NCBI RefSeq assembly: GCF_963662255.1
Contig: NC_085074.1
Coordinates: 806,001 to 870,000, forward strand
Direction of reading: 5' to 3'
DNA from: Cinclus cinclus
Taxonomy: Eukaryota; Chordata; Aves; Passeriformes; Cinclidae
Length of the DNA stretch: 64,000 bases
Below the pieces are notes generated by a model. It was given only the letters and a program-made list of their open reading frames with translations, ran no database searches and was not told the origin of the DNA. The position numbers and the translations under genes are program-made. How positions within the stretch are numbered: position 1 is the stretch's first letter; the number at the start of each line of letters is the position of its first letter. Shown piece after piece: positions 25,569-38,812 of this stretch.

Positions 25569-25990
25569 AAAATTGCTCTCTTGCAAAATCTCCTGGTGGT
25601 TGAAAAGCTGCTTTGTTTAGCTCTGGTTTGGGTTTATTTGCTGGTGTCCTGTTCAGAAACAGCCAGAGCTTGGACATCTCCCTGCTGGCAGCAGGAGCTC
25701 CTTGTGGAGTGAGAGCTGGGTCAGATCCTGGGCCTTGCCCTGGAGTTTCGATGTAGTTTGAAGCACAGGTTCTACCTTGATTCCAAATATTGTTGCAGCT
25801 CTAACCATTTTGTATTTTAGGCTTCAAATGAAATGCTTAGATCCTCTGTTGGAAAAGTTTTAATTTATGAAGAGGAACAGAGATGCCCTTTGGGTGGCAC
25901 AGCCTTGACACGGGAGTTTCTCTTCAGACTGCCATCACTCAGGTTTCTCTCCTGCTTTTGCTCCTTCCCCTGGTTTCCAGGCTGTAGCTG

Positions 25991-26053
25991 ATGCCCAGGC
26001 CCCCCTGGAATGATGCCATCTCGGACCAACCTCTCTGCTGGGATTCCCAGTAG
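25991..26053 (+). other. Overlapping upstream ORF at TMEM230 start
   Basis: An ATG at 25991, weak Kozak context (C at -3), opens a 20-codon frame that is out of frame with TMEM230 and stops at TAG 26051-26053, inside the coding sequence. A product is unlikely, but it could lower initiation at 26010. Confidence 0.5.
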
Positions 26054-26108
26054 CAAAGTCAAATATTCCAAGCTCTCCAGCACCGATGATGGATACATTG
26101 ACTTGCAG
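26010..26108 (+). CDS. TMEM230: TMEM230 coding exon 1
   Basis: Residues 1-33, the cytosolic N-terminus ending DDGYIDLQ. The exon itself starts at 25981 with 29 bases of 5' UTR. Donor CTTGCAG|gtaaaa. Confidence 0.96.
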
Positions 26109-27858
26109 GTAAAAAGTGGGGAAGGAAGCTGTAAAACCACAAGGATGGGCAGCCACAGCTTGGCCTTGCACAGGCAGCTGCTTCTCATGCATCTCTGGTG
26201 GAGCAGCTGCAGCTCAGAGAGGGACAAAGCTGGGTGGAAGCCAAACCCTCGGCCTTCCACTCTGAAAAGCCCAAAGAGCCTTCCTGGGACCAGGACTGGG
26301 AGTAAGGGCTGGCTCAGCAGGGTCTCCATGGGCAGAATTCCTCCTGGAGGGGCCATTACAGAGCCTGGCAGCAGAGCTGCTGCAGCACTTTGTCTTGTGT
26401 CACCTCTGCCAGCTGTGGGATCACATCTGTGCTGTGCTGGGAGGGGAGCTGTGCTGAGTTCAGCTGTTCAATATTTGGGTTTTTCCATCCAGTTCAAGAA
26501 GAGTCCACCCAAAATCCCCTACAAGGCCATTGCACTGGCTGTGGTGCTCTTCATGATCGGGACCTTCCTCATCATCATCGGAGCCCTGCTGCTGGCAGGG
26601 TACATCAGCAAAGGGGTGAGTGCTTCATGACGCTTCTGCCACTGGTTCTGCCCTGTCCTCAGGGCTGCCCTGAGCCCTCACTGGCCATCAGGTGACAGGA
26701 AACAGCCTCAAGTTGCACCAGGGGAGGTTTAAATTCAAAATTAAGAAAGGTTTGTCATGGAAGGGGTGGGAAAGGCTTGGCACAGCTGCAGTGGTGGAGT
26801 CCCCATGCCTATGAGTGTTCAGAACATGAGGATGTGACACTCAAGGACATGAGTTAGTGGTGACCCTGGGGGTGGTGCTGGGTCATGGTTGGATTTGATG
26901 ACCTGGAAGGTCTTTTCCAGCCTCAAGGATCCCGTGATCATGTTCAGTGTAGAACTTCAGAGCCACAGGAAGTGAGTAGGGAATTGCTTCCCACCAGGGC
27001 CTGGCTGTGCTGGCAGCCCCCTTTCCCTGGGATCCCACAGTCAGCCTGGCTGGAGTAGGCTCGGAGCTGGGCTGGCTATCTCTAGGGAGGGCTGAGTGTC
27101 CTTGGGGAGGTCACATCCCTGTTCTGGAGAGATCTCAGCCGGTGCAGATCCTGCAGGGATAGGGAGGATCTGCCACACCCTGTGTGGGGCACGCAGTGCT
27201 TCCCCATCTGGCTGTGGTTGTGATTCATGGGAAGAGGATCTGCTCCTGCAGTTCTGGGTGCTTCTCCCCTGCTCCCTGTGCTGTGTGTCAGGGTAGAGTT
27301 GGCAGCTCTGCGTTATCTCTGTGGCAGCAGCAGCCTCTGGGCTCTGTCAGCAGCACTCCAGGCACAGATCCCTGGGCTCATGCTCGGCCACGCTCCCAGC
27401 TCCCAGCCCTCACTGCATGTCCAGGGGGGTCCCTGGTGAAGGATGGGGTCATTTGAGGGCTTCCTGCAGCAAGGAGGAGATGCCAGGACAGGATTAAGGG
27501 CTCAGCCTGACCACAGCTGAGATATTTCTGATGGAAGATGGATTTTTATTTCTCAGCTTGCCAGGCTTTGGGGATGGATCACAAAACCACGGGATGGTTT
27601 GGGCTCAAAGGACCTTACAGATCACTTCATTCCACCTTCCCCGAGGCCAGGCAGGGTGTGAGAGGGAGGAGAGCCCCTCCTGCTGGTGTCACTGTCCTGG
27701 GCTGTCTGTCCCTGCAGGAGACTGACCGGGCCATCCCTGTGCTGATCATTGGCATCCTGGTGTTCCTGCCGGGCTTTTACCACCTGCGCATCGCCTACTA
27801 CGCCTCCAAGGGCTACCGGGGCTACTCCTATGATGACATCCCCGACTTCGACGACTGA
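26010..27858 (+). CDS. TMEM230: Transmembrane protein 230, 3 coding exons
   Basis: Small two-pass vesicle membrane protein linked to secretory, recycling and synaptic vesicle traffic; its reported role in familial Parkinson disease is disputed. Coding exons: 26010-26108, 26493-26615, 27718-27858. They give 120 residues plus TGA, the same length as the main human form. The product begins [22 protein letters not shown]1 is about residues 45-71 ([20 protein letters not shown]) and TM2 about 80-102 ([18 protein letters not shown]). The conserved tail is [14 protein letters not shown] then IPDFDD. The double Met start is conserved in the family. The leader exon begins at 25981 after a ccag acceptor. 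CR1 fragments lie only in intron 3. Confidence 0.97.
26493..26615 (+). CDS. TMEM230: TMEM230 coding exon 2
   Basis: Residues 34-74: [11 protein letters not shown], then the first membrane helix through GYISKG. Acceptor tccag|TTCAAG, donor AAAGGG|gtgagt. Confidence 0.97.
26715..26943 (+). mobile_element. CR1 3' fragment in TMEM230 intron 3
   Basis: Contains ggcacagctgcagtggtgga, gtccccatgcct and the 3' end gttggatttgatgacctgga then aggtcttttccagcctcaag. A diverged insert (tcaaggacatgagttagtgg) matches the CR1 gene-terminal part. Confidence 0.85.
27585..27660 (-). mobile_element. CR1 3'-end fragment, minus orientation, TMEM230 intron 3
   Basis: Plus strand cacgggatggtttgggctca then aaggaccttacagatcac is a reversed CR1 3' end. 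Short and degraded. Confidence 0.65.
27718..27858 (+). CDS. TMEM230: TMEM230 coding exon 3 (stop codon)
   Basis: Residues 75-120: [16 protein letters not shown] onwards, second membrane helix and acidic tail, then TGA. Acceptor ctgcag|GAGACT. Confidence 0.97.
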   Translation, partial: ETDRAIPVLIIGILVFLPGFYHLRIAYYASKGYRGYSYDDIPDFDD

Positions 27859-28925
27859 CCCGTTAATTAATCCTGCTCTAATTAGGTTAGTGAGAGCTGG
27901 TAGTCCCCCTGCATGCTGGCAGGGCACAGCTGATGTGTGACCCTTGCGCGGCACTGTTTCCTCAGCTTGAGGTGTTGCAGGTTTTCCAGTTTGGGGGGTG
28001 GGGGCTCAAGCCCAGAATTGACCAAAAGGAATTGCAAAGAACTTGGGATTTATTTTTTTCCTCTTGGGGTTGCATAATTCTGCTCACTGGGAAGCTCTTC
28101 CTGGGCAAGGCAGTCCTTGCAATTTTCGAAAAATAGATGAGCTGGTTTGAGCAGCAGATACTTGTTTTTTCTCTAAGTGTTTTCTAGAGTTTATTTTAGC
28201 ATTCCATGAAATTGTGGTTATTGTTGGGTTACCTTTGCAGACAGACCATTGTTAAATTCTCCTTTTGCTCTCTATCCATCAGAAATGCTTCCAAGCTACT
28301 GGTCCTGAGCTTGCCTGGAGTAATTAAGTCTGATGAGAGGGGGAAAGCAGCATTTGCAGGAAGTGATTTCCACACAGTGCACTTGCTCCACAGCTCCCTT
28401 CAGACTGACCAAGCTCATTTCCTCACAAACACATCTTTCCCAAGTGAGCTTTCCCAGTGCCACTGTTGCTTTTGGCAAAATCCGCTCACCCTTGACAAGG
28501 ACTGGTGTTGGAGTTTACCAGTTATTTAAACAACCAGATTGATACTGGGAAAAGGATTGGAACCCAGACTCAGGTGTCTTAATACCAAAAATTTTGGGCT
28601 TGACAAATGTGGGTATTGGAGACACTTAAATTACAGTTGTCTGTCTTTTGGAGTCCTTTAAGCCTTGTGTAGACAATTTGCTGTGCACACCTGCCCAGGC
28701 CAGTGAAGAGAAGTTCTCTGTAGTTCGTGCTGAACAAACCCCCTCTGGATTGCTTTGCAAGCTTTGCTGATGTGTTATTCAGGGAAAAACAAAGTGATGG
28801 CTCCACTTCTGTGAGGTAAAACCAGGCTGTCTCCTGAGCTGGGATGTCTCAGTGTCCTGGAGAACGGGCAGAGATGCAAGTGGATGCATTTAACATGAAT
28901 AAAATTCTATATTCTCTGTAACCAC
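27859..28925 (+). other. TMEM230: TMEM230 3' UTR
   Basis: From the stop codon to just past AATAAA at 28898-28903. About 1.06 kb, AT-richer than the flanks, with no repeat recognised. Confidence 0.7.
28898..28903 (+). terminator. TMEM230: TMEM230 poly(A) signal
   Basis: AATAAA (atgaataaaattc) with a T/GT-rich element (gtttgtctttccc) about 25 bases on. Confidence 0.7.
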
Positions 28926-29689
28926 AAGTTTGTCTTTCCCACCTTCACGGGTGTCAGAGTGTACTAAAAACTGCCCTGGGCTTTGGCTGCTGTTGCCTCC
29001 AGCTCACAGATGCTGCTGGAGTGAGGGAGGCAGCAGCTCTGGAATAGCCCCAGCATTGTCAGTCTGCACAAAGTACTCCACAGTTGTCACCTGAGCCCCC
29101 AGGTGGGCTGACCCTTCTGGAAGGAGGGGGCAGGAGTGACTGACAGTGCAGAGCAGGCCATGGAGCTGGATCAGGGCTGGACAAACACCTTGCTCTGAAT
29201 GTACTCCTAGAATTGCCTTTTTTTTCCTCCTTCAGTGCTCCAGATTAAGCCTAAACCCTGAACCAAGCTCCTTTTTTAAACCTGCATCTCTTCCCTCACT
29301 TGTCTCTACTCCCATGTGTGTATCCCAGCCCTGCACTCTGAGGAAGAACTGGTTAAATTCAGGATCTTCCTTTCCACCTCTGGAGGCATAGCTGGGCACG
29401 TTCCTTCCCTGCTGCCAGCCCCAGCTGCTGGGTTGGCACAGGGGACAAGGGACACTGCTGCTGGCAGCAGCTGGAATGTGTCAACTCCAGCTGGCTCTGG
29501 CCAGGAGAGCGGCTGCTGACATCAAACCAGGAATCAGCCTCTCTAAGGGGACAAGAACCTGGGTTCATTTGGGGAGAGGAAGTGGAAGGGAAGTTTAGAT
29601 GGAAAAAGCAAAGAGGGAGGGAGAAGATGCAGAAAGTTGGGAAGGGGGAGTTCACCTAAGTGGGATAAATGCAGGGAACAGGAGAAGAA

Positions 29690-29755
29690 ACTGGACTTGG
29701 ATGATCCCTGTGAGTTCCTTCCAACTTAGGGCATTCTGTGACTGTGATTCTAAGA
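29690..29755 (+). mobile_element. CR1 3' terminus
   Basis: Ends cttggatgatccctgtgagt, tccttccaactta, then attctgtgactgtgattct, the CR1 terminal octamer form. Confidence 0.7.
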
Positions 29756-30447
29756 ACATGCTGATGTTCCTGGAGGAGAGGAATTAATGAATTTACTTGT
29801 CTTTGACAGAAGCAAAGTCCTCAGGCAGCACAGTGGATAAATAAGCAGGGCTGTGTGGGGGATGGCCAGAAGAAAAAGTCCTCTCCACAGGGCTTTTTGT
29901 AGCTAACTGGGAAAAAAAGAAACACTTCTAGGAAAGAAAAAGGGGATTCCAACCCCTGGAAATACTTGGATCTAGAGGACTTCATTCTTCAAGTTGACAT
30001 CCAGATTTTGGGGAGCCCTGACTGACTCCTTGCAGTGGTGAGGGGAATGGGAAAAGGCCTGGGAAGGAGTCTGTGGTTCTAGAGCAGAGTAACTCTGAAT
30101 AGCTGCTCCCTTTGTGGAGCATCCTCCATTCCAGGCAAGGAAGCTGTCTCAGGGAAAAACAGTCAGCATTTTTAGAGCCTGACACGTGTTACTGTGCACA
30201 GAAGCTCTGGAGAAAGAACAAGCAGGCAGATTCCAGGCTTTTCTCTGATTTATGAGTGTCTCCTCAACACCATTCTTCAGTTGCTGTTGCAGGGTGTAGT
30301 TACACAATTACCTGCTTAATTTAATGCCATGGAGTTGCTGGAAAGATTTGGAAATGTGATTCTGGAGTCATGTGGCCTGAGCTACCAGCAGTGCCCGAGA
30401 AATCCTCCTGGTGTATTAGTTAGAAAAACAAAGTTTTTAGTCAAGCT

Positions 30448-30554
30448 CTTTTTGTTGTTGTTGTTGTTTGTTTGTTTGTTTGTTTGGGGTTTTTTGGTTT
30501 TTTGGTTTTTTTTGTTGTTGTTGTTTTGTTTGGTTGGTTTGTTTTTGTTTTTGA
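30448..30554. repeat. GTT/GTTT low-complexity tract
   Basis: (gtt)n and (gttt)n runs broken by ggggtttttt and ggttttttgg. Confidence 0.9.
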
Positions 30555-30835
30555 GTGAACAAAGCCAGAATTATCCAAAGTATTGTGCAAATGGTGCCAT
30601 AAACCCTTGAAAGAAGAGGCAGAAATTGTGCTCTAGGTTGTTGCAAGGGTGAAGGGATGGGGAGTAGTTTCACCAGCCTGGGGATTGTGTGTGAGCCATG
30701 AGGCTGGGGGAAGCCACAGTCCTGAAGGGATCCTCATCCTGTACCAGTTCCTCTCTGGCTGAAGTTCCCCAGCCACAATGACTCTCACACTGAGGATTTT
30801 GCACATTTCCATACACAGATCCATGTAAAGAGACA

Positions 30836-30975
30836 TAGAATCGTTAAGAAACCTTTAATTAACATCACTGAGTCCAACCATTCATTCCCCAGTGACATCA
30901 TTCCCACTGCAGGGAAGCAGCTGCAGGCTCTGCAGGCCAATCCTGGGAAAGCAGGTGCCAGTTCTCCAGCAGTTC
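30836..30975 (-). mobile_element. CR1 fragment, minus orientation
   Basis: Plus strand tagaatcgttaagaaacctt and catcactgagtccaaccatt are a reversed CR1 3' end, followed by degraded internal sequence. Confidence 0.7.
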
Positions 30976-33900
30976 TCCAGACCTGTGCCGTAGATGTTTC
31001 TGGCATTACTGCTGCTCCTTCTCTCCGAGATTCTCCACGTGCTGCTGGAAGTCCATGGGATGGGGAGAAGAGCAAAGTCCATCGCTGGTTCCATAGACAT
31101 TCAAATTTGTAACTCCTTGTTCATGTTTTCTCAGTAGTGAATTCCATTTCTCACTTTTTGGTAACTTCATCCTCAGGGCCTGGGTGGGTGTTGTCCTGTT
31201 TGGGAAAGGTGTGAGGAGGCTGGGCTGGGCAGCAGGGCTCTGACCTTAGTGCTGAGAACATTTCAGTAGAAGTTGTGCAAAACAGCACAGAGAGGATGTG
31301 AAGCTACGATCCCCGGGCTGTAAATACAGCCACAAACCCAGTGCTGTGTGTGAGCAAACAGCAAAATGAGCAGCAGCATCTCAGGCTGCTCCCCTGGAGC
31401 TCTGCCTGCAGGAGCACTCAGCCCAGCCTGGGTTTGTTTTCTGTCACCTGCAATTAGTTAAATTCAGCATCATTCTTCACAGAGGGGCTCGGTACAGAAA
31501 TAGGAATTTGCTGTGGCACAAAAGCCACGTAAAAACCCCTCAGGGTAGGAAGAAATGACTCAGCACAACTTCCAGAGGGATCTGTGCCGTGCCCTGCTCC
31601 AAATGAGCTTCTCCAAGTGCTCTCCACACTCCTCCCCCTCGTGCCTGGTCCTTAAAAGTCCTGAACATCAGCCCATCCATGCAACTGCTCCTCACACCTT
31701 CTATCTCTTCCTGAACCTCCCCTCAAGCCTTCTCCTGGCCCTTCCCTTGGAGTGTTTGTCCTCCTCAACATCTCTGCCCTGAAAGCTCCTCCAGGACTCT
31801 GTGGCTGATCCTGCCTTTTCAGCTGGCCTCTCCCTGTTGCTGTCCTTGGGAGCTGCATCTCTTCAGCAGGTAGGGGACATCACCCATCCCTTGGATCTCT
31901 CTGCCCTCCCAACCACTGCAGACACATTCCCAGCTTGGGCCAGTCCTGCATTCACTTCCTGCCTTCTCAGCCTGATGAAAATAAACAGTTTTTACAATTT
32001 TCCCAGGCTCTGTGCTGGCCCAGCTGTGCTGCCCTGCTCCAAGGCAGGTGCTGGGTCCCACTCCTGCGTCCTGTGTGGAATATGCATGTGCATGTGCACA
32101 GCAGTTCCTCTCCCCCTCCTGAGCAGAAAAGCAGCCTGAGATTTTTTAGGAATGCTGGACTTGACTAAAAATAGTCCAGCAAGGCCATAACAGAGCCTCC
32201 CAAGAGAGTTGGCATTTTTGTGAAGTGGAGCCAATGGCTGTGGGGGAAAGAACTCAATTGTTGATTAGAAATTCTTGTTTCCAATTGATTGAATTGACTT
32301 GTTTGCTGTTCTGGACTCAGGCAAACTGGGGTTTGTGCTGGTTCAGGACTTGTTACCCTGAGGCCTTTCCTTGCCTGCTTCCCCCGTGTCTAGGAAGGGA
32401 TTAAGGAACTGCTTTCAATCAGAAGTTAGGCAGTTACTGGGAGCTGTGTTTTGTGGCCTGCATGGACAGAGCTTTCTTCTGGTAAGAATCAGGAAGTGAC
32501 ACTTCCTTCCTCCACACTGTACTTAGGCTGGATTCTGAGCTGTTGTCCTCATCCCTGGGGCAGCACAAAGGGACCTTCCCTCCCACAGCAACACAGATCT
32601 ATGAGATTCATGCAGAGCTTTTCCAGATCTGCAGTTACAAGAGAGGAACAGAACTGTGATGAATCTTCTTTGAGAGGACTTTCAGCTCCTGTGAAATAGC
32701 AGGTTTGGCACTGAAGCAAAAAATCTGTGGAGGAATCACTGTTTCATCCTGGGCTGTTAAAGCAAAGGGCAGCAAATCCACTAGTCGCCACTAAATAATT
32801 TTGTTTTGAAATATTTACTTGGCCTGCAGTAGTAGCTGCTCTTAAGTCTTTAAAGGATTAGCTGCCTGCTACTCTTTCATGCCTGCAAGCATTTAATAAT
32901 GCTCTTGTTGCAAATCATGCTGTTAACCTGTCATGAGAGGTTTTAACCTTCCTTCTCTTGTCAGTGGGAAATGCCTGGTGCAGATGGCCATGCTGATGTG
33001 ACAGAAATTAAACAACCAGTCAGGTCCTCTGGGCTCTTTCCCCAGCTTCTTCAAGGAGGGATAAGACAGAAAATGAATGTAGTGATAATTGTCTACATCA
33101 GGGTGTTGCCCCTAAAGAGGGGCTGTGAGGAGGTTAGGAAACATGAGCTGGTTGGTGCAGGAGCATCCATTTCTCAGCAAAAGCCATATGTAGCAAAGGA
33201 AATGCTCTGGATCTCAAACAAATCCTCGAAGAAAACTGACAACTCACCTCAGCAGGGATTATTTTGTACTCTCAGGCACGTGTTCAGTGTAAAAGGGAAA
33301 GATCTCAAGTCCTTAAACCTACAACTCCTGATTAGCATCACCATAGAATTTTCTAGCAGTTTTCAGTAATGTTTCATTAGAAGAAGTCTGCCAGCTCCTA
33401 TAATCCTCATTGTTCTTGTCTCTCAACCCTAACAGTCCATATCACAGCATGACCTCTTCCCTGCTATTTTGGGTGGTTCTTTTCCAGGCAAATGCCTTAT
33501 TTTTTCTGTATTTGATACTGGAGGTCAAGTGAATCCTCTCTGCCTTTTATTGCACAAGAACAGAGGCAGGATTGTAAGAGGGCCAGTGCAAATGTGTGCC
33601 TAAAAATAATCCAGTGGATGGTCTCCAACTTCAAACACAAAAGGAGTATTTGTAGAAGTCTCTCTTTGTTTTGTGATCGAGTTTCAGATCACTGAGGAGA
33701 CTCTTCAAAGTTCAGCTCACAAACAGCTCGTGGTTTAATCCTCCCCATGAAACAAAGGCAACTCTTTAACTTGGATCCCTGGGCAGCTGCCACCCTGAAC
33801 CCTTGGAGCTGGCAGAGGCTCACTCCGAAGTGGATCAACCCTGGGGCAGGGGTAGTGTCTGGGTTGCTGTCCTGGGCTGCTGCCTCCCACTCTGGCCACG

Positions 33901-36078
33901 AGCCCAGGGCTGCAGAGGGACAGGCAGGCCCACAGCCCTTCTCCCACCCCTGCTGGAAACAATTCAGCAGTGGCAAGAGGGGCCACAGCTTGCAGAACAC
34001 TTCAGTGACGCCAATTAAGAATAGCAGAGTTGGCATTTCAGGCAGGGAAGGGGTTAACCAACTACAGGGCAGTTTTCAGGGGAGAAGTTGGAGTTCATTG
34101 TTCAGGCTCTCTGTGGATTTATTTTTTGTCCTTTCATCTCTGATTCTTGGTTGTCATCATAAAACCAAGTCCTTCCTCTTTCTGTTTTCACTTGGCCTGT
34201 GAGCCTTTCAGGGCATGGCCTGTGTCTTCACCTGTGAGCAGGAGCACAGAGGGAGAGCTGTGCTGGCAGGGAACCATAAATAGAGAGCCTGGCCAGCCCT
34301 GTGGCATCCCTGCTTCTGTAATTGCCCACTCTGCACTCCAGTGACAAGCCTTGCTCCAGCTGCCAGGGCAAGGAGGAACTGCAGGGTGTCTCCACAGTCA
34401 GTCCCAGAGCTCTGCTTAGAGCCCAGTTCTTCTACCTCTAGTTCTCCTTTTCCTGTGTGTAAGTGACCACTCCCGGTGTCTGCCCAGTGAGATTTGGGCA
34501 GTTCAATTTCAGCAGCTGCTTTGTAGAGGGCTCTGGTCTAACTCTTACCACAGCACCACTTGTTTATTTTGCCTTCTGCCCCTTGCTGGAGGAGGCTGGT
34601 GTGTCTGTGTCACTCCTGATGTCATTGCGTGGTTTTGTTGCTATATGCTCAGACAAGGGATTAAATGAGTTATGGGGTAAAAGTGACCCAAGCCCATCCT
34701 TCCTCTCTGAAGATGTTCTTGGGAATGACTTGCAAGTGGGTTAGAGCAGAGCCTGTGTCTCTCCTCTCACTTGTCTGCTGAGGGATGAGTAAGCAACGAC
34801 CAGGCGCTGCTGTCTGTGCTGTGCAGAGTGAAGGACCTTAACCTGAACTCCCAGCGCAGGTGCCTTAAGAAAACGTCTTTTAATCTGTGCTATAAAATTC
34901 CTCTAATGGACTTCAAAATTATTTTGTGCACCATGTCCACCTCATTTTGGAAGTAGTTTAAGTGGGAATGAATTCTGGTCCTGCTTATCCACATCTGCCC
35001 ACAGCAGCTGCTCTTTATTCCCAGAGCTTTGAGCAGCCACACTTGAACATGACACAAGGTGACAAATCCCAGCTTGTCTCCTCCTTGAAGACCATCCCTG
35101 CAGATGCTTCAGGGTTCATCCAATGGGGAGAAGTTCTAATGGAACACAACTCCAGGGTGAGTGTGCCCCGGAGAGCAAAACCATCAGGAGCCACCAGCCC
35201 CAGGCTCCTGCCATGCCTCTGCTGCTGCCTCAACACCTCCGAGCCAGATGTGGCTCCAGAGACTCAGCATTCTGACAAGGAGAACCTGGCAGGAGAACAG
35301 ACCAGGCAGGACAAACGCAGGCTACTTTGCTGGCCCCCTCCTGCCCCCACTCTTCCCAGGATTTAAGGACTCTCGGCTCATTTCAGGAGCTGTGCTTTTG
35401 GGAAGCAGCCTGGGGATGAACTTGGGGAGGTGACTCAGCCCATCTCCTCCTCCTCCTGTCAAACACAGGCTTTGCCCCTGACTCAGCAAGTGAAATCTCA
35501 TTTCTTTGGTACAGCCCCGAGGTACCAGACAGAGCAGCAGCAGGAAAATTGCCTTCTCCTGCAGAGCACAGGCTGTCCAGCTGAGTTAGTGTCACCAGGA
35601 GCACTCTGGAGCACTCTCTCTGCCCTTGTCTTCCTGACAGCTTGGGATGAATGTCCCGTGGCTGGTGTGGCTTGATCAATGCTACAGGGACAAGAGAAGG
35701 ACCTGGGATGGGTTGTTTGTACTCTCCTGGTGGTTTGTACTCTCCTGGCTCCCACAATCTCGCCTCCACTTGCAAAACATTTTGCAATCCCAAAGCTGAA
35801 GGAATGTCTCCTCTCTCCAAAAGCTGCCAGAGGGGAAGCCATGGTGAGAGGACTATCAGGAACCCAACAGCTCCGCAGCCACGCAGATCTCGTCTCCTGC
35901 TCGCCTACTGATTTATTAATGACATGAATTCAGAGCGCTGTTGTTCCTCCCCCGATCCCGCAGCACAGCAGCGGCTCTGCCGCGTGGGTCGCTGGCTGGA
36001 GCCTCCGTAATTTGAGTGCTTGGCCCGAGATCCTCGGACCGAAAGCTCTCTCTGCTAGAGAGAAGTAGCACTAGAGAA

Positions 36079-36108
36079 AGTAGCACTTTCGGTAGAGAAA
36101 GTGCTACT
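36079..36108. repeat. Perfect 12-bp inverted repeat with 6-base loop
   Basis: agtagcactttc (36079-36090), loop ggtaga, gaaagtgctact (36097-36108). A third partial copy, agtagcactaga, lies just upstream (about 36064). Confidence 0.9.
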
Positions 36109-36825
36109 GAGACCACTTTGCACTAATTAAACTTCGTACGAATTCTTCCTGCATCCATTTTGCAGATGACAAACCGGAGGCTTGAGCTCGGCTGGCAGAG
36201 CCCATCTCGGTTCTCAGAAAGAAACACGTTTTTTTCTGACTCAGAATTCCCAGATTTCCACCTGACATTGCGGGGAACAACGAGTCATGGGTGTCCCCGA
36301 GATAATGATAGATTCCTGTGGATCGGGAACCGGAGGAGTTTCCCACCAGGTGCTGTAGGTGGCATTTTAACCAAGGGCTGCACACACTTGCTTTCCTCAC
36401 CTCAGAGAGTGAAACCCAGGATCTGCCCAGCTCCGCCCCCTAGTTACCATTCCATATTTCAGAGGGAGAAACAAAAAAAAACAAACAAACAAACAAAAAA
36501 AAAAATTGTTGGCGAGTTGTTAACTTTTTTTTGTTTTTTGCTTATTTGGGGGAGTTTCCACTCACCTCTTAGGCTGCCATTGAAATAGCAGGGGTTTAAT
36601 TTTTATTTCATCTAATCCAGTGAAAGATATTCCTGTAATCCATATACAGGAGTGCTGGGTCTTCTTAACTGCTGGACTCCATCTCTGTGATTCACACAGA
36701 ATGTTATTAATCTAATACAAGGGAGGCTATTTTTATTTTTATTTTTTTATGTTATAAAAACGAAACTCAAAACATGCCAAGAAAACAAGATTGGAAAGGA
36801 GCTATGGATCCCAGACCCAAACCAA

Positions 36826-36925
36826 TTACAGGATCATGGGATGATTTGGGTCCATTGGAAGGGACCATCTCATTCCACTGCCCTGCCAAGGGTGAGGATA
36901 CCATTCACTAGATACCATCCCTGGA
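36826..36925 (-). mobile_element. CR1 3'-end fragment, minus orientation
   Basis: Plus strand gatcatgggatgatttgggt, ccattggaagggaccatctc and attccactgccctgcca are a reversed CR1 3' end. Confidence 0.7.
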
Positions 36926-38812
36926 TCTGAAGTTTTGATTTGGTCTTTTGGATATTCTGTGCTCAGATCAATGATTCACATCCCAACAGAGACAACACTT
37001 GGATTTAAAATGGAAATTTTGAGCAGGACTTGCTGGCCATAACCATTTCAGCACTGAAATTTATGCCAGTAACATCCGTGCTGCATCTGAGGAAAACCCT
37101 GACCTGCAGTCCTGTCCCTCCTGTTTGATCCACACAGCCACGAAGAAACAACCAAAATAAAGCTGGGGAATGTCATCAGTAATGGTTCCTTGGACTGTTG
37201 TGATAGGGTGCAGCAACACCTCACCTGTTCAGGTAAATCCCTGAGGGAGCTATGAGGAGCTCACATAACTCAGACAAGATGTAGAGTAGAGGAGGAAACA
37301 AAGGGAATGTGTCTGCTTCTGGATCTCAGAGGTCTGCACACCAAATGATTGATGACTGCTGATTTCTCCTGCTGCCTGGTCATGGAGGACATGCACATCC
37401 CATGGCTCCAATTCTTCCAGCTTTTTTATGGACCTGTGAATCATTCAGGCAGGGAGTGATTGAATGTTTAGATAAATACCTCAGGGTTCTTCACTACATT
37501 TGAATAACTCAAATGATATATGCCAATAATCCCAGTAAAATGGTTTCTACTTCTGTAGCTAGACAGTGTGGTGGCATAAAATGGGCTCTGACTTCCTGAA
37601 CAAGGGAAATGCCAGGGAATTTTCCCAAGCTTTGCAGCACAGGAGGCCTCCTGGAAAGGCACTTATCAATTTAAGACGAAAAAGGACTGAAAATGGCTTT
37701 ACTGATTTGAGCCCATGGTTCTGGGGGGTCTAGCTTTGTCAAATTCAATTCTTGGAGCACTAAATCCACCTTTATCATCCTTCCCTGGCTTGTCCTTGGG
37801 ATTATCATGACTCTGAGGTCTTTATCTGTTATATTTCAATCTGACTGATGTTTTCTCTTGCTGTATTACCTGTATTTTCCTCTGCCATCTTTTACCTGGG
37901 GAGGGCAGGTTGAAAAATTGAAACACTCAAAAATAAGATAAACAGGGCTGTGTCTCTGTCCCTGATCCTGAACACAGGGAGGCCTTGCAGGAACACTGAG
38001 CATGCACGATCTGTCTTCCTGCAAAAACTCCTGTCAGCAGCAGAACTGCTGCAGCCTCCATCAATCTGGCATTACTAAAATGTCCCTCCTGTCACAGCCC
38101 CACGCTCCCCCACCCTGGCAAACAAAGGCTTTTAATGTTTAAAAGCTTCACTGAAGTCTGTGTCTACTTTTGGGATGAGGCCAGGTATTGAATAATGCCA
38201 AGGATCAATATCCATAATCAGGCATTGTGCCTTAGCCCTGCCCTATATAGTTCTCCATATGTTCTCACTGGAAAACCTTTTAGAAGCTTAGCCAGGAGAG
38301 TATTGCAGTGAACGTGGAAAAAAAAATATGCTCGAGGATAAGCACAAATGCTCCAGAGGCCTCATAGGGTCTCTGGTCTTAAAGTAAGCTCCTGAGTTTT
38401 CATGGGATAGGATGAAACCCTTTCTATGGGGGAGTGGGAGGGAAGGGGCTGGACAGCTGGTGAACAAACACTGCACCAACATTCCTGGTTGCCAAACACT
38501 GCGCAAACAGCAATGCAAAAGATCAACAGAGAATTGTAGGTCTGGGTGAAACAGGGTCCAATTAGTGCCAGTGGTCTAGGGAGCACTTTCCCATCGACTC
38601 AGGGCTGTACTTTAATTAAAAACCGCAGGGCTGGGGGAGAAAGCCTAGCGTGGGTCAATATCTCCTCAAGGACAGGCAGTGTAAGGAGAAAAGGCAGGAA
38701 TCAGCTGCCCAGAACAGCCCTGAGAAAGGGAAGGAGCCACAAGCTGGTATGTCTGAGAACTGCACGTTCTGGAAAGGGCAGGACACAAATTAGAGTGAGT
38801 TAACATTGTCAG

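Noticed and set aside
32971..33369. 132-codon plus-strand frame in the intergenic region
   Set aside because: No domain, no splice context, no repeat-family match that I can recognise; length is within chance for this amount of DNA.
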